From: Planctomycetota bacterium
GTDB taxonomy: Bacteria; Planctomycetota; Phycisphaerae; Phycisphaerales; UBA1924
Length of the DNA: 64,000 bases
Assembly (NCBI GenBank): GCA_017303555.1
Contig: JAFLCN010000001.1
Location: forward strand, 248,001-312,000
Reading direction: 5' to 3'
The position numbers were made by a program, and so were the translations under genes. The notes below the pieces were generated by a model, which was not told the origin of the DNA, searched no databases, and was given only the letters and a program-made list of their open reading frames with translations. This document shows positions 48,543-57,462 of this stretch, piece by piece. Numbering within the stretch: position 1 is the first letter of the stretch; the number at the start of each line of letters is the position of its first letter.

Positions 48543-51335
48543 ATGAAGAAGAATCTGTTGCTTGTGTCGGCCTGTGGCCTTGCCGCAACGGTGCAAACCG
48601 TTGCCTTCGCGCAGCCCAAGGTCATCACCCTCAGCGGCGCCACGCTGCTCGAGAACTTCGTGCGTTCACGCGGCTCGACCAACGACTACATCGACGTTGA
48701 CAACAACGGCACCGCCGGCAAGTTCGCCAACGGCGTCCAGCAGCTCGCCCCAACCGCCGCCGGCAGCAACGTCACACCCTTCCCCTCTTCTCAGTTCTGG
48801 GCGGTCCAGTACTCCGGCGTCGGCTCGACCCGCGGCGTGAACGAACTCGTCAACGCCGGCAACCCCGCATTCTCCGTCTTCTCCGCTCTCAACGCCTCGA
48901 CCGCCCCCTCATCCGGCTCACCCTATTCCGGCCTGAGCACGGCGAACGCTTCGTTTGCGTATTACAACAGCTTCCGTTTCTGGAACGGCTCCGCCTTCGC
49001 CGGCGGCATTCAGTACGGAAACACCAGCAACCCGCGTGGCTTCCCCGTCGTGGCCGATCCGGTCACCCTCGATGCAATCTGGGCGGGGCCAAACACCGTG
49101 ACCTCGGGCGCCGGCATCCGCATCGACATCGCGCCGTGCGACGTCCCCGGACGCTGGGCGCAGTTGATCCCGGGCGCCTCGAATCCGTTCCGCACGCCCG
49201 GAACCGCCGGCTACGGCACGACCAGCCGCCCTTCTGTCAATCCCCAGGGCACCGCTGCGGGCGCGGGTTTCGCCACCACGCTTCCCACTCTCACCGGAGC
49301 CGTCTTCTTCGATCCGAGCAACCCGCCCTCGCCGAGCGCGACCAACGTGCTCTTCGATAACACGCTCGCGTTCGCCGCGATCTCCCCGGTGACCAACATC
49401 GGCACCGGCTACCAGCAGATGAAGATGACCGAACTTCAGCACCTCTTCGTCACCGGCCGCATGCCCACCGGCGAGAACCTCATCGCCATCACCCGCGACA
49501 TCGGTTCGGGTACTCGCAACGCATTCTGCAACACCATCGGCTTCGATCCCTCCGCCGGCAACGGTGACAACGTGGGCGGCAACGGCTCGACGCAATCCAC
49601 CGTTGCCGACGAGCAGATCCTCGGCTCGCTCTATCGCGCCAACAACAAGGGCGGCAACGGCCAGGTCGAAACCACCGTCACCAATACGCGCCTCGGCGTC
49701 GGCTATGTCGGCCCCGAGCGAGGCGCCGCCTCGCAGCAGGGCTGGCTCTCCAACGGCGTCCTCGAACTCCTCGCCGTGCAGAACGACGTCTACGGCGGAA
49801 CCAGCTACAACCGAGCAAATATCGATGCGCTGCTCGACAACGGCATCAACGGCTACGTCATCGGCGGACCCGCGCAGTTCATCACCCGCGGCAGCCCGCT
49901 CGCAGAAGCCGTCATCGACGGCGGCACCGGCGCAAACCTCCCCAAGATGTTCAATCCGGCTGCCGCGGCATACCTGAACAACATCCGCCAGAGCGTGGCC
50001 GCCTTCCTCGCCGTTCCGGGCGGCCCCGATACCGAGTTCATGCCCGGCGAGGTGCTCGCGTTCAATTTCATCCTGAACGAGGCGCTCGACAACGCCCACA
50101 ACGCCTCGTTCCCCACGCAACTCGTGCCGACGCCCGGCTTCAACCAGACGCTCCAGGATTACCTGCGCAGCACCAACGTCCTGGGTGCTTCGATCTACTA
50201 CTCCTTCAACACCACAACCAACGGCCGCGTCCCGACCCGCAAGACCGGCGTGGTCTACAGCGACGGCGTCGCCAACGGCACCAACTACATCAGCCAGGGT
50301 GGCAGCAACATCAACTACAACTCGAACCTGACCACCCGCAACAAGATCGCGGGCGATTTCAGCGGCAACGGTGCTCGCGATCTCGCCGACATCGCCGAAA
50401 TGATCAAGGCGTACAACCAGCGCGCCGGGGGCGGCGCCTGGTCCGCTCCGGCCGGCACCGGCTCGATCGCCGGCGCACCGGGCACCGACGCGGTGATCGA
50501 AATTCTCGGCGACTTCAACGGCGACGGCTCGTTCAACAAGGCCGACGTCCGCTACTTTGCCGACGGCCTGCTCGTCCAGGGCGGCGTGCTCAACCGCAAG
50601 ATCGCCTTCGAAGAAATCGACATGCAGGCAAGCGCGATCTGCCCGACCTGCGCCGGCATCAACTTCTTCAATACCACGCTGGCCACCGCAGCGGGTGGTG
50701 CGACCTACACCGGCGGCGCTTCCCGCGCCGATGTGTTCGGCTCGGGCGGCATCGCCCGGGGTTGGGCCCCGGTCGGCGCTGATGGAGTCATCGATGCCAG
50801 GGACATCGACTACATCTACCAGCAGTTCAACAACCCCGCCATCGTCGGCACGGCGAACTGGAGCGACCTCACCAAGGCCGCGAACTTCGACCTCTCGGCC
50901 GACATGGACGCCAACCTGGTCATCAACCAGGCCGACGTGAACTATGTGGTCCTCACGGCTCTTCAGACCAGCTTCGGCGACGTCAACCTCAGCCGTCGCA
51001 CCGACATCACCGACTTCAACATCTGGGCCGCCAACTACAACACCGGCTCGCTCGCAAACCCCGCCGGCTGGGCCAAGGGCGATGTCACCGGCGACGGCAA
51101 GGTCTTCGACGAGGACTTCCACACCCTCATGGCCAACCGCTCCTGCCCCGCCGACCTGAACAACGACTCGCTGGTGGATGACATCGACTTCGTTGACTTC
51201 GCCAGCGCGTACAACGAGCTCGCCTGCCCCGCCCTCCCCGGGCTGTGCATGGCCGATCTCAACGACGACGGGATCGTTGAGGACACCGACTTTGTCATCT
51301 TCGCTTCGGCGTACAACGAGCTGCTCTGCCCCTGA
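48543..51335 (+). CDS. PstS-like binding domain fused to multiple dockerin-like repeats
   Basis: 930 residues from ATG 48543 after a GAGAGAGG site. Signal peptide LLLVSACGLAATVQTVAFA. Residues about 25-600 resemble periplasmic phosphate-binding proteins: ITLSGATLLENFV at the start, MTELQHLFVTGRMPTGE, and ITRDIGSGTRNAFCNTIGF, the anion-binding SGTR loop. The C-terminal third contains repeated calcium-loop-like motifs: DFSGNGARDLADIAEM, DFNGDGSFNKADVRYF, DVNLSRRTDITDF, DVTGDGKVFDEDF, DLNNDSLVDDIDF and DLNDDGIVEDTDF, ending NELLCP. A soluble ligand-binding protein anchored to the surface is likely; the ligand may be phosphate but is inferred. Confidence 0.75.
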   Translation: MKKNLLLVSACGLAATVQTVAFAQPKVITLSGATLLENFVRSRGSTNDYIDVDNNGTAGKFANGVQQLAPTAAGSNVTPFPSSQFWAVQYSGVGSTRGVNELVNAGNPAFSVFSALNASTAPSSGSPYSGLSTANASFAYYNSFRFWNGSAFAGGIQYGNTSNPRGFPVVADPVTLDAIWAGPNTVTSGAGIRIDIAPCDVPGRWAQLIPGASNPFRTPGTAGYGTTSRPSVNPQGTAAGAGFATTLPTLTGAVFFDPSNPPSPSATNVLFDNTLAFAAISPVTNIGTGYQQMKMTELQHLFVTGRMPTGENLIAITRDIGSGTRNAFCNTIGFDPSAGNGDNVGGNGSTQSTVADEQILGSLYRANNKGGNGQVETTVTNTRLGVGYVGPERGAASQQGWLSNGVLELLAVQNDVYGGTSYNRANIDALLDNGINGYVIGGPAQFITRGSPLAEAVIDGGTGANLPKMFNPAAAAYLNNIRQSVAAFLAVPGGPDTEFMPGEVLAFNFILNEALDNAHNASFPTQLVPTPGFNQTLQDYLRSTNVLGASIYYSFNTTTNGRVPTRKTGVVYSDGVANGTNYISQGGSNINYNSNLTTRNKIAGDFSGNGARDLADIAEMIKAYNQRAGGGAWSAPAGTGSIAGAPGTDAVIEILGDFNGDGSFNKADVRYFADGLLVQGGVLNRKIAFEEIDMQASAICPTCAGINFFNTTLATAAGGATYTGGASRADVFGSGGIARGWAPVGADGVIDARDIDYIYQQFNNPAIVGTANWSDLTKAANFDLSADMDANLVINQADVNYVVLTALQTSFGDVNLSRRTDITDFNIWAANYNTGSLANPAGWAKGDVTGDGKVFDEDFHTLMANRSCPADLNNDSLVDDIDFVDFASAYNELACPALPGLCMADLNDDGIVEDTDFVIFASAYNELLCP

Positions 51336-51436
51336 CCCCGGCTCGCTCAACCAACCCGGCGGCCCGCGCGCCGGCCACGAAGACCCAAGAGAGAGATCGA
51401 GAGAGAGTCCGACAATCCGACCGTTTGTTCTTCGTG

Positions 51437-51472
51437 TGCCCCCGATCGGAAACGATCGGGGGCATTTGTTTT
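51437..51472 (+). terminator. Intrinsic terminator after the PstS-like gene
   Basis: An 11-base perfect stem, TGCCCCCGATC (51437-51447) with GATCGGGGGCA (51454-51464), a six-base loop and a TTTGTTTT tail on the plus strand. It ends the 48543-51335 transcript before the convergent methyltransferase gene. Confidence 0.92.
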
Positions 51473-51476
51473 CCGG

Positions 51477-52352
51477 TTACTGCTTCACGGCGATCAGCTC
51501 GAACACCGGGGGCAGCAACATGAACGTGCCGTCGTTCGTGACGACTTCGGCCATCTCTTTCAGCGCGCCGTCGCAATCGGCCTGCGAAAGGAAGCCGGAT
51601 TCGACCAGCTTGGGCAGGAACGAGTTGAAGAACGTCCACGGCCAGTGCCACATGCTGGTGTTCGGGCGGGCGATCCGCTGCTTCACATCCATGTGCTCGA
51701 TCTCGAACCCGTGGCGCTTCAGCAGCCGCGGAAGCTCGCCCATGATGTCCGGGTTGCCGCCCCGCGCACGCCACGACTGCCCCACCGCCGTGATGGCGCG
51801 GCTGAAGCACTCCCGACGCGGTGCCAGCGTGATGCCGAACTCGTAGTTGAAATAGTCCTGCACCAGCAGCTTGCCGCCCGGCCTCAGCACGCGCCGGATG
51901 CCCTTCACCACCTCGTCGGGGCTCGCGACAAAGCAGAAGACCCAGCGCGTGTACGCGACATCGAAGTAATCGTCGGTCGCGGGCGAGGGGAGGCAGTGAT
52001 CGAGCTTTTGAGCGTCGCCCAGCACCCGATCGATGTTGTGCAGCTTGCGCGCTTCGGATTCCTGACCGAGCTGCTTGAGGAACGCCGCGGATTCATCGAC
52101 GCCGACCACCCGACCCTGCGCGCCGACAATCTGCGCGATGTCGAGCGAGGCGTGCCCCGGTCCGCAGCCCAGGTCGAGCGCGCGCATCCCCGGCTGCAGG
52201 CCGGCGCGGATCCAAAGGTCAAAGGCCGAGTTGCTCCAGAGCCGGTGCTGAAGGCCGAGCCGGAACGACTCGTCGCTTCCGGTGCCGAGCACGTACGGCT
52301 GCTCGCGGGGGCCGGATGGAGCGGGCGGCTGCGACGGGGTGGCGGTCGTCAT
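51477..52352 (-). CDS. Class I SAM-dependent methyltransferase
   Basis: 291 residues from ATG 52352. Motif I is MRALDLGCGPGHASLDIAQI and motif II VVGVDESAAFLKQL; later YTRWVFCFVASPDEVVKGI and RVLRPGGKLLVQDYFNYE match methyltransferase-11 or UbiE-like enzymes. The N-terminal 45 residues are a Pro-rich leader plus a helix (ESFRLGLQHRLWSNSAFDLW) often seen in these families. The substrate is unknown. It is convergent with the PstS-like gene and divergent from the MFS transporter. Confidence 0.82.
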   Translation of the reverse strand: MTTATPSQPPAPSGPREQPYVLGTGSDESFRLGLQHRLWSNSAFDLWIRAGLQPGMRALDLGCGPGHASLDIAQIVGAQGRVVGVDESAAFLKQLGQESEARKLHNIDRVLGDAQKLDHCLPSPATDDYFDVAYTRWVFCFVASPDEVVKGIRRVLRPGGKLLVQDYFNYEFGITLAPRRECFSRAITAVGQSWRARGGNPDIMGELPRLLKRHGFEIEHMDVKQRIARPNTSMWHWPWTFFNSFLPKLVESGFLSQADCDGALKEMAEVVTNDGTFMLLPPVFELIAVKQ

Positions 52353-52484
52353 GGTGAAGAATAGGTCGTTTTCGGCGTTCCATTGACCGGAATTGAGCCC
52401 GAGAAACCGGCCCGGGCACGCGATCCGCTCTAGCATCCGTTTCTCGCAAACCCCGCTTCAAGGACGACCGGGCGGCACGGAAGC

Positions 52485-53852
52485 ATGGGCCTCGTTCTCT
52501 CGTACCTTCGATCGTTTCTTCCCGGCGCGTTCCCGCGTTTCGCACGCCGGTCGTACACGCTCGAACTCATCACCGTCATCTGCTTTTCCGCCACGCTCGG
52601 CATCGTCGAGGGCGGCGTCATCTCCAACATCGCCAAGCGCCGCTTCGAGAAAGTGGTCGAGGAAGAGTCGCTCAATTTCTACGTCGCGCTCCTCTTCGCG
52701 GCGCCCGATCTCGCCAACATCCTGAGCTTCTTCTGGTCGGGCCTCAGCCACGGCCGGCCCAAGATCCCGCTCATCAACGCGCTCCAGTTCTCCGTCATCG
52801 TGCTCATCGCGCTCATGGCGCTCACGCCGGTTTCGGGCCTCGGGCTCTTCGGCATGGTGGCGATCGTCATCCTCGCACGCGTCTGCTGGTCGGGCATTAT
52901 CACGCTCCGCCCCACCGTCTGGCGCTCCAACTACCCCGCCATCATGCGCGCCACCGCCGTCGGCAATTTCCAGACGATGCAGTACATCATGGCCGGCATC
53001 GTCGGCGTCGTCGTTGGCTCGGTCCTCAATGTTCACCCGGAACACTTCTGGCTGCTGGTGCTCTGCGTCGCCTCCGTCGGGTTCGGCGCGTTCTTCGCCA
53101 CCCGCCGGCAGCGCGTGCGCCGTGAAACCCGCATGCTCCGCGCCGAACTCGATTCCGCACCGGTCATGAAACCCTGGCAGGGCCCGCTCGTCGTCTGGCG
53201 CGTGCTGCACAAAGACCGGATGTGGGCCCGCTTCATGCTCTGGATGTTCGTCCTGGGCCTGGGCAACATGCTCATGGGCCCGACGCTCGCCATCGTGCTC
53301 CGCGATCAGTTCCAGCTCGGCTACCTGCGCAGCATCCTCATCACAAGCTCGATCACGGCGCTCGTCATGCCGCTTTCCATCCCCATGTGGGCCCGCTATC
53401 TCGACCGCTCGCACGTCGTGCAGTTCCGCGCAAAGCAGACCTGGATGTTCGTGTTCTCCGCCTGCGTTGCGTGCGCGGGCGTGCTCTTCCACCGCGTCGA
53501 ACTGCTCTACCTCACCGCCGTCCTCCAGGGCATTTCCTACGGCGGGGGAACGCTCGCCTGGAACCTCGGCCACGTCGATTTCGCGCCGCCCACCCACACC
53601 AGCCAGTACATGGCCTCGCACGTCACGCTCAACGGAATCCGCGGGCTTCTCGCCCCCTTTGTCGCTGTCGGGCTCTACAACGGCGCGTTCATGGCGGGCT
53701 TCTCCGTCCTCGGCCTCGACGTGACCACGACCGCCGCGGCACTGGTGCTCGCCGTCAGCGCGGTCATGTGCGCCATCGGTGCCGCGGGCTTTGGCCGGCT
53801 GCTCACACGCATGGGCGATCGCGCGACACTGGCCAAGGCCCGCTCTGCGTAA
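52485..53852 (+). CDS. Major facilitator superfamily transporter
   Basis: 455 residues with 11 or 12 hydrophobic helices, for example LELITVICFSATLGIVEGGV, VALLFAAPDLANILSFFW and FMLWMFVLGLGNMLMGPTL. The central cytoplasmic loop is basic (RRQRVRRETRMLRAELD, about residues 205-222). The GxxxGxxGG-like residues of motif A are weak. It may be a multidrug or sugar-phosphate type MFS protein; substrate cannot be inferred. The ATG at 52485 is followed by an amphipathic basic segment before helix 1. Confidence 0.78.
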   Translation: MGLVLSYLRSFLPGAFPRFARRSYTLELITVICFSATLGIVEGGVISNIAKRRFEKVVEEESLNFYVALLFAAPDLANILSFFWSGLSHGRPKIPLINALQFSVIVLIALMALTPVSGLGLFGMVAIVILARVCWSGIITLRPTVWRSNYPAIMRATAVGNFQTMQYIMAGIVGVVVGSVLNVHPEHFWLLVLCVASVGFGAFFATRRQRVRRETRMLRAELDSAPVMKPWQGPLVVWRVLHKDRMWARFMLWMFVLGLGNMLMGPTLAIVLRDQFQLGYLRSILITSSITALVMPLSIPMWARYLDRSHVVQFRAKQTWMFVFSACVACAGVLFHRVELLYLTAVLQGISYGGGTLAWNLGHVDFAPPTHTSQYMASHVTLNGIRGLLAPFVAVGLYNGAFMAGFSVLGLDVTTTAAALVLAVSAVMCAIGAAGFGRLLTRMGDRATLAKARSA

Positions 53853-53858
53853 ACAAGC

Positions 53859-53887
53859 CGCCCCCGGCGATCTTCTCACCGGGGGCG
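53859..53887 (+). terminator. Hairpin after the MFS gene
   Basis: CGCCCCCGG (53859-53867) pairs with CCGGGGGCG (53879-53887) around an 11-base loop. The T-run is poor (CTGTGTGG), so termination strength is uncertain. It lies between two convergent genes. Confidence 0.5.
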
Positions 53888-53937
53888 CTGTGTGGTGTCT
53901 CAAACAACTCGAACAGTGATCCCAAACCGCAGGCCGC

Positions 53938-54396
53938 TTACTTGATCACGATCTTCCTCGCCTGGGCCTGCGGCGCTTTCGGAAGCGTGATCGTCAGCAC
54001 GCCGTCGTTCAGATCGGCGGCGATCTCGCTCTCGAGAACGCCCTCCGGAAGAGCGATCCGCCGCGCCACGCTCTGCGATCGCCGCTCGCGTCGGTGATAC
54101 CGCTCCGCGCTCTCTTCTTTCTCTTCCGTTGCTTCGGCACGGACCGTGAGCACGCCCTTTTCAAGGTCGAGCGCGATCTGCTCCTTCTTGAAGCCGGGGA
54201 CATCGGCCCGAACGACAAACGCGCTCTCGGACTCGATCACATCCACGGGCAACGCCGCCGGCGCAGCGCTCATAGACCCGAACACTTCATTGAAGAACGG
54301 ATCGCTGAAGACATGCGTCAGCGTTCCGTTGGCGGCGCCATTCGGGCCGCAGCACGAAGAGGCTTCACTCGGACGACGACGAAATGCGATGTTCAT
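53938..54396 (-). CDS. Small heat shock protein (Hsp20)
   Basis: 152 residues. The alpha-crystallin domain (about residues 48-145) starts LPVDVIESESAFVVRADVPG and contains LDLEKGVLTVRAEATEEKEE, SVARRIALPEGVLESEIAAD and the conserved GVLTITLPKAP. The N-terminus has an odd CCGPNGAAN segment at about residues 15-23. Such proteins hold unfolding proteins as an ATP-independent chaperone in the cytoplasm. Length is typical. No CIRCE or sigma-32-like site was recognised upstream. Confidence 0.93.
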   Translation of the reverse strand: MNIAFRRRPSEASSCCGPNGAANGTLTHVFSDPFFNEVFGSMSAAPAALPVDVIESESAFVVRADVPGFKKEQIALDLEKGVLTVRAEATEEKEESAERYHRRERRSQSVARRIALPEGVLESEIAADLNDGVLTITLPKAPQAQARKIVIK

Positions 54397-54644
54397 GCTG
54401 TATCTCCTTTATCCGGAACCGCCGGCACGACACCGGACGATCCCGCAAAGAGACAATTGCAACCTCCGTGCCAGTCCCACTCCCCAGCCGAACCCCGCGA
54501 GAACCGCTCCGAAAAGGCCTGTTTTCGAGCAAATATTCGCCACTTTGACTATGACCCCACTGCCAATTGCCACTTTGGCAGGAACCGGCTGGCGGCGGTT
54601 TCTGGGGGCGGGGCGGGGTGGACGGAAAGGCGTGAAGACGAGGA

Positions 54645-54788
54645 TTCACCGCAGAGTCGCAGAGGACGCAGAGGGAAACCCAATTCAAATCGCGTGATCG
54701 GAGTGAGGCGTGCGGCTGCGCAGAATCGACACTGCCGCGGCATCCAATTCCTTCTCTTTTCTTTCTTCTCTCTGCGACTCTGCAGTGA
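54645..54788. repeat. Palindromic repeat, TTCACCGCAGAG family, copy 1
   Basis: 144 bases. The left arm (54645-54664) and the right arm (54769-54788) are inverted copies matching at 19 of 20 bases. The arms contain CAGAG units spaced by five to nine bases, and the interior is unrelated to the genes around it. It lies in the Hsp20-nucleotidyltransferase spacer. A second copy is at 62378-62538. It looks like a MITE or REP-type element; no gene is inside. Confidence 0.85.
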
Positions 54789-54802
54789 ACCCCTCTTCTC
54801 TC

Positions 54803-55408
54803 TCATCCACCAACGCCGGGCACGCCCAACTTGGTCAAGATCGCGCGCCATTCTGCCGCCACGCCCAGGCGCAAGGCCCACTGCTCGAGATAACCGCGAT
54901 CGATCCCGGCTTCGCCCGAGAGCGGCGCATCCGACCAGCCCAGCACGCGGATCATGCCCGTGATGTCGCGCAGGTGCTTGTCCGATGAGCCTTCCTTGTA
55001 GTACACGAGTTTCTTGAGGATGACATCTTCGGGAGCGGCCATCCAAACCTGTTGTACACCACTGATGGTGACGCGCCTCTTTCGCGACAATTGCGCCTCA
55101 TCGAATGACTCGCCTTGAAACACGACCAGATCTGCTTTGAAACCAGAAGGCACATGGATGACGTTGAACATACCCCCGTGGTCGACGGCCTCGCGGGCGG
55201 CGATATCGGACACGTAGAAATCGGGCTCTGGAAACAGGGCTACAAGATCGCGAACCTTCCAAGATGGCAATTCGACCACCAGATCGACGTCCTGCGTCAA
55301 TCGAGGCTCGCCGAAAAAGATGGACGCCGTCGAACCGACGACAAAGTACTCAAGCCCGAGCGATTCGATCCGCGAACAGATGAGGCCGACAAATTCGTCA
55401 TGCCGCAC
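54803..55408 (-). CDS. Nucleotidyltransferase of the AbiEii/DUF6036 type
   Basis: 201 residues. YFVVGSTASIFFGEPRLTQD with DVDLVVEL is the GS-x10-12-DxD nucleotidyltransferase core; KADLVVFQGESFDEAQL and PEDVILKKLVYYKEGSSDKH complete the fold, with the Lys-Lys motif of AbiEii-like proteins. The small upstream gene overlaps it by 11 bases. Such pairs behave as type IV toxin-antitoxin or defence modules in some species; here function is inferred. The C-terminus is close to the copy-1 repeat. Confidence 0.8.
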   Translation of the reverse strand: MRHDEFVGLICSRIESLGLEYFVVGSTASIFFGEPRLTQDVDLVVELPSWKVRDLVALFPEPDFYVSDIAAREAVDHGGMFNVIHVPSGFKADLVVFQGESFDEAQLSRKRRVTISGVQQVWMAAPEDVILKKLVYYKEGSSDKHLRDITGMIRVLGWSDAPLSGEAGIDRGYLEQWALRLGVAAEWRAILTKLGVPGVGG

Positions 55409-55610
55409 TGTTCAACCTCCGCCTCATCTCAGCTTGCAGCTGCTCATCCGTCCACGTCGGGTGAACTGCTCGCAAATGCGCCGCCATCATGGACCGGACC
55501 GATGCGGCCATTTCCGATGCAATCGCCAGCCGCTCCGCCCCCGTCTTGGCGCGCAGGATCTCCGCCGTCTTGTCGTCGATGACCTCGATTCGCCTCGGAT
55601 CAATGCTCAC
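55398..55610 (-). CDS. Small partner protein of the nucleotidyltransferase
   Basis: 70 residues from GTG 55610: [21 protein letters not shown] then [17 protein letters not shown] and [20 protein letters not shown]. It is helical, has no known domain, and its stop overlaps the nucleotidyltransferase start by 11 bases, so the two are translationally linked. It fits the small unclassified partner usually found upstream of AbiEii-like genes and may be the antitoxin. An ATG start at 55733 would add a basic low-complexity 41-residue leader and overlap the threonine aldolase start. Confidence 0.6.
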   Translation of the reverse strand: MSIDPRRIEVIDDKTAEILRAKTGAERLAIASEMAASVRSMMAAHLRAVHPTWTDEQLQAEMRRRLNSAA

Positions 55611-55726
55611 GCCCGGATTGTACGGTTCGCGCCTTCTCCCCCTGCTTCTCTGCAAATCTGCTGTTCTGCCGCTCTGTCCAGCCTTCCGCCCCGCATCCCC
55701 GTTCCCCCCTCCCCGTACCATTCCGC

Positions 55727-56782
55727 ATGCCACTCATCGACCTCCGTTCCGACACCGTCACCCGCCCCACGCCCGAGATGCGCAAGGCCATCGCGAGCGC
55801 GGAAGTCGGTGATGAAGTCCTGGGCGACGACCCGACCGTGCGCAAGCTCGAAGAGAAGTTCGCGGCACACCTGGGCAAGCCCGCCGCGTGCTTCGTGCCC
55901 ACCGGAACGATGGCGAATCAGACCGCGCTCCGCGCCCACACCGAGCCCGGCGACGAGGTGATCTGCTCCGATGGCGCACACATCATCCACTATGAAACCG
56001 GCGCGCCCGCGGCACTTTCGGGCGTCATGATCCGCACGATCGCCAACCCGCGCGGGCTCTTCGATGCCGCGGATATCACGCCGCTCGTCCGCCAGGATGC
56101 GTACCACTTTCCGCATTCGCGTTTGCTGATGGTTGAAAACACGCACAACCGGGGCGGCGGCACGGTCTGGCCTCTCGCGCAGATCGAACGCGTTACCACC
56201 GAGGCCCGCAAGCACAAGCTCAAAATGCACCTCGACGGCGCACGCCTCTGGAATGCCAGCGTCGCGTCCGGCGTCGCGATGAAAGACTTTGCCAAGCCCT
56301 TTGACACCATTTCCTGCTGCTTCTCCAAGGGCCTGGGCGCACCGATCGGTTCGGCTGTCGCCGGCGATGCCGAGTCCATTCTCCGCGTGCAGCGCTTCAA
56401 GAAGATGTTTGGTGGAATGACGAGACAGGTCGGCATTCTCGCCGCCGCGGCACTCTACGCGATGGACAATCACGTCCAGCGCCTCGCCGAAGACCACGCC
56501 AACGCCAAGCGGCTCGCAGAACTCATCGCCAATATCCCGGGCCTGTCGATCGCGCTCGCGCCCGTCGAGACCAACATCGTCTACTTTGATATCGCCCAGG
56601 ATGTGCCGCTGACGGCCCAGCAACTTTCGGACAAACTCAAAGCCCAGAACGTCCTGATGCTCGCAACCGGCCCGCGCCGCATTCGCTGCGTGACGCACCT
56701 GGATGTGAATGCTTCGATGATCGAATCGGCGGCGCAGGCGATCGAGCAGTGCGTGACAGGGCGAGTACCGGTCGGCGTCTAG
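55727..56782 (+). CDS. ltaE: Low-specificity L-threonine aldolase
   Basis: 351 residues. PLP enzyme of fold type I that splits L-threonine or L-allo-threonine into glycine and acetaldehyde. [19 protein letters not shown] starts the family, [31 protein letters not shown] and [14 protein letters not shown] follow, [11 protein letters not shown] carries the PLP-binding Asp and [13 protein letters not shown] the Schiff-base Lys. Complete and standard in length. It is divergent from the nucleotidyltransferase pair. Confidence 0.94.
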   Translation: MPLIDLRSDTVTRPTPEMRKAIASAEVGDEVLGDDPTVRKLEEKFAAHLGKPAACFVPTGTMANQTALRAHTEPGDEVICSDGAHIIHYETGAPAALSGVMIRTIANPRGLFDAADITPLVRQDAYHFPHSRLLMVENTHNRGGGTVWPLAQIERVTTEARKHKLKMHLDGARLWNASVASGVAMKDFAKPFDTISCCFSKGLGAPIGSAVAGDAESILRVQRFKKMFGGMTRQVGILAAAALYAMDNHVQRLAEDHANAKRLAELIANIPGLSIALAPVETNIVYFDIAQDVPLTAQQLSDKLKAQNVLMLATGPRRIRCVTHLDVNASMIESAAQAIEQCVTGRVPVGV

Positions 56783-56817
56783 GCGTCCAATCAGGGTGCT
56801 GGCGTGATCATTCCAAT

Positions 56818-57369
56818 CTACGCCTTGTATGCCGAAACATTCAGGCTGATCCGCTGGCCATCGAACATCTGCTCGGTCGTGTCTTTGAAGAGGCCAAAGC
56901 TGGCGACGCGCTGCACGCCCTTGAATCCGATCTGGGTCAACACATCGCGCACCGCATCGAACCAGAACGCCGACTTGTGGTAGTCAAACTCGTCGATCTG
57001 GCCTCCGAGCATGATGCGCATCAAATGGCCGCGGTTCTCGGGTGTTTGACCAGGCTTGAGAAACAGGCGGCACAGCACCTCAAGGTCGGGAACCCCAAGC
57101 CGCAGCAGGCCGCCACTCTTGAGAACCCGAAACGCTTCCTCCAGCGCGGGTACGAGCTCGTTCATGTAACTCAGATGCTCATAGACATGTGATGCGTAGA
57201 TCTCCGCGACCGAGCCGTCGGCGAACTGCGAGAGATCGCGGCAGTTTCCCAGGATGTCCACCTGCGGACCGGGAAGCGTGTCCATGATGGTCCAGCCTTC
57301 ACGCTTTTCGTGCCCGCCGATGTGAAGGCGAAGCGGAGCGGACTTGGACTGCTGGCCTGCTTGGGTCAT
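56818..57369 (-). CDS. Methyltransferase-11-like protein
   Basis: 183 residues from ATG 57369. LRLHIGGHEKREGWTIMD matches the start of a group of SAM-binding proteins that have LHIGG-x-x-K-x-x-GW in place of the usual glycine loop; YASHVYEHLSYMNELVPALE and FRVLKSGGLLRLGVPDLEVL follow the methyltransferase-11 pattern. These often sit in glycan biosynthesis clusters. Function uncertain. Convergent with threonine aldolase. Confidence 0.7.
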   Translation of the reverse strand: MTQAGQQSKSAPLRLHIGGHEKREGWTIMDTLPGPQVDILGNCRDLSQFADGSVAEIYASHVYEHLSYMNELVPALEEAFRVLKSGGLLRLGVPDLEVLCRLFLKPGQTPENRGHLMRIMLGGQIDEFDYHKSAFWFDAVRDVLTQIGFKGVQRVASFGLFKDTTEQMFDGQRISLNVSAYKA

Positions 57370-57410
57370 GACTGAGGCTAGCACTTCCTCGGTGATGTTT
57401 GATGGACCAA

Positions 57411-57438
57411 AGAAAAAACCCCGGCGGATGCCGGGGCT
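57411..57438 (-). terminator. Intrinsic terminator of the PEP-CTERM gene at 57463-58203
   Basis: CCCCGGC (57419-57425) with GCCGGGG (57430-57436), a four-base loop and TTTTTTC on the minus strand. It lies 25-50 bases after the stop codon. Confidence 0.88.
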
Positions 57439-57462
57439 TTGTTCATCTGAAACAAACGAGAA

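Noticed and set aside
48918..51350. Open frame of 810 codons antisense to the PstS-like gene
   Set aside because: Shadow of the real gene; low-complexity Val/Gly/Arg/Asp composition, no start context and no domain.
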